This document shows positions 12,302 through 13,100 of a stretch of 13,100 nucleotides of DNA, in pieces. The stretch spans positions 1 to 13,100 of the forward strand of contig CAVVAH010000007.1 in NCBI GenBank assembly GCA_963746175.1. The letters run 5' to 3'. Origin of the DNA: CAVVAH01 sp963746175. Lineage in GTDB: Bacteria > Actinomycetota > Actinomycetes > JACCUZ01. The notes below the pieces were generated by a model. It saw only the letters and a program-made list of their open reading frames with translations, was not told the DNA's origin and searched no databases. Each line of letters starts with the position of its first letter. Position 1 is the first letter of the stretch. The translations under genes were made by a program, and so were the position numbers.

Positions 12302-12319
12302 TACCGCCGTACGGCGGTA
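12302..12319. promoter_or_regulatory. Perfect 18-bp palindrome in the SDR/DinB divergent gap
   Basis: TACCGCCGTACGGCGGTA is a perfect palindrome, 61 bp from the SDR start and about 94 bp before the DinB -10 box. It could be an operator for a dimeric regulator acting on one or both genes, or a short hairpin. No regulator gene is adjacent. The rest of the 185-bp gap shows only a 6-bp GTCGGG/CCCGAC inverted pair (12373-12401) before the DinB promoter. Confidence 0.45.
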
Positions 12320-12412
12320 GTCGGCGCCGTTCGCGGTGGAAGCCGGCCGTCCCTCTCGGCAGTGTTCGAGCTGTCGGGTCGGAGGCGTCGCACGTCCCGA
12401 CGGTGCGGGGGG

Positions 12413-12426
12413 TAGGTTCGTGAACC
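12413..12426 (+). promoter_or_regulatory. Leaderless -10 box of the DinB/DUF664 gene
   Basis: TAGGTT (12413-12418), then an 8-nt spacer CGTGAACC, then ATG at 12427. No convincing -35 hexamer is seen. Confidence 0.55.
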
Positions 12427-12936
12427 ATGCCGCACCAGCCCGAGCCGGCCGATCGCGTCAAGCCGGCGTACGACGTCGATGAGCGCACGACGCTCGACGG
12501 GTGGCTCGAGTTCCACCGACGGACGCTGCTGTGGAAGTGCGAAGGTCTCACTGACGACCAGCTGCGCCTCCGCGCGGTCCCGCCCTCCGAGCTGTCGCTG
12601 ATCGGCCTCGTCCGGCACATGGCGGAAGTGGAGCGTGGCTGGTTCGGTGACCGGTTCGGTCTGGACACGTCCGAGCTCTACTGCACCGACGACGATCCCG
12701 ACGGAGACTTCGACGTCGACGATGCGGACGTCGCGACGGACCTCGCCACCTACCGGAGGGAGATCGAGGGGATCCGGGCGGCGGCCGGAGCGTTCGACCT
12801 GGACCAGGCCGAGTCGCCGCGCGGCACGCGCTACACGCTGCGCTGGATCTACACCCACATGATCGAGGAGTACGCCCGGCACAACGGCCACGCCGACCTG
12901 CTCCGCGAAGTCATCGACGGTGCCACCGGCGACTGA
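12427..12936 (+). CDS. DinB family protein (DUF664)
   Basis: A 169-residue four-helix-bundle protein of the DinB/DUF664 group. It shows TLDGWLEFHRRTLLWKCEGLTDDQL (22-46), LSLIGLVRHMAEVERGWF (56-73), an acidic low-complexity insertion (88-101, mostly Asp), and the family C-terminus TLRWIYTHMIEEYARHNGHADLLRE (137-161). Candidate metal ligands are H64, H144 and H152 or H155. Several relatives are thiol-dependent transferases or hydrolases working with mycothiol or bacillithiol, but function here is inferred only at family level. The ATG at 12427 is 8 nt after a TAGGTT box. The gene converges on the partial gene at the right edge, with 15 bp between stop codons. Confidence 0.92.
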   Translation: MPHQPEPADRVKPAYDVDERTTLDGWLEFHRRTLLWKCEGLTDDQLRLRAVPPSELSLIGLVRHMAEVERGWFGDRFGLDTSELYCTDDDPDGDFDVDDADVATDLATYRREIEGIRAAAGAFDLDQAESPRGTRYTLRWIYTHMIEEYARHNGHADLLREVIDGATGD

Positions 12937-12951
12937 GTCGGTCGGCTCGGC

Positions 12952-13100
12952 TCAGCGCCGTCGGCTCAGCAACCGCCAGAGGACCAGCAGGACCAGGAGT
13001 CCGGCGATGACCGGTGCGAGCCGCTTGAGCAGCGGCAGTCCCGCCGTGTCGAGCAGGTCGATGGCATCCATCGAGTCGTCGGCGGGGCCGGCCCGGTGGA
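12952..13100 (-). CDS. C-terminal membrane tail of a protein running off the right edge (possibly SRPBCC/CoxG-like)
   Basis: Forty-nine codons up to the TGA at 12952-12954 are visible. They read HRAGPADDSMDAIDLLDTAG, then LPLLKRLAPVIAGLLVLLVL with a membrane helix, ending WRLLSRRR. An acidic linker, a DLLDTAG-x-PLLKR segment, one helix and an arginine-rich tail resemble the C-terminus of actinobacterial CoxG-like SRPBCC proteins that carry a terminal membrane anchor; that identification is from memory of the pattern and weak. An internal ATG gives a 39-residue protein with no ribosome site, so a partial larger gene is more likely. Topology would place the bulk of the protein in the cytoplasm. 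Confidence 0.6.
   Translation of the reverse strand, partial: HRAGPADDSMDAIDLLDTAGLPLLKRLAPVIAGLLVLLVLWRLLSRRR

Noticed and set aside
12933..12955. Terminator hairpin between the DinB gene and the right-edge gene
   Set aside because: CTGAG/CTCAG gives only a 5-bp stem and spans both stop codons; too weak to call.
1..13100. CRISPR array, tRNA or rRNA genes
   Set aside because: No regularly spaced direct repeats, cloverleaf-like arms or rRNA-like stretches were seen by eye in the intergenic gaps; small structured RNAs cannot be excluded without a covariance search.

Overview
This is a high-GC chromosomal window from an actinobacterium (Actinomycetia; genus not assignable from sequence alone). 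The evidence is a DUF3151 gene, an actinobacterial-type class II aldolase, strong G/C bias at third codon positions, and many apparently leaderless starts: a TANNNT box lies 6-8 nt before the start codon of at least nine genes. From memory, the set fba / DUF3151 / dedA / SpoU-type RNA methyltransferase / pyrE also sits in one neighbourhood of the Mycobacterium tuberculosis chromosome (about Rv0357c-Rv0382c). The backbone is therefore housekeeping DNA, not a large island.

Layout. Positions 1-592: a short left edge with a doubtful partial ORF, then a DUF3151 gene (-). Positions 593-1904: a solitary AbiEi-like/DUF559 endonuclease-fold gene (-) bracketed by two inverted copies of a 79-bp repeat; I read this as a small cassette inserted between fbaA and DUF3151. 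Positions 1905-6025, all (-): fbaA, a CoA-disulfide-reductase-like flavoprotein, a GNAT acetyltransferase and a TrmH/SpoU RNA methyltransferase. Positions 6061-7914, all (+): two DedA-family membrane proteins on either side of a small membrane protein whose C-terminus resembles the RodZ C-terminal domain (DUF4115). Positions 7934-9758, all (-): pyrE, a membrane-anchored unknown protein and lemA. Positions 9769-9937: a MITE-like element with terminal inverted repeats and CTAG flanks in the pyrE/ridA divergent gap. Positions 10006-11155 (+): a RidA-like protein and an overlapping alpha/beta hydrolase, ended by a nested hairpin. Positions 11210-12241 (-): an SDR/epimerase. Positions 12427-12936 (+): a DinB/DUF664 protein. 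Positions 12952-13100 (-): the C-terminal membrane tail of a protein that runs off the right edge.

Functional themes are central metabolism (fructose-bisphosphate aldolase, pyrimidine synthesis), redox and RNA modification, and envelope proteins (DedA x2, RodZ-C-like, LemA). No CRISPR array, tRNA, rRNA, intact transposase or multi-gene defence system is visible. The main unexplained structures are the repeat-bracketed nuclease cassette, the MITE-like insertion touching the pyrE promoter, the near-uniform leaderless promoter layout (including two stop codons that form the start of the next gene's -10 box), and the HTH-less RodZ-C-like protein between two DedA genes.
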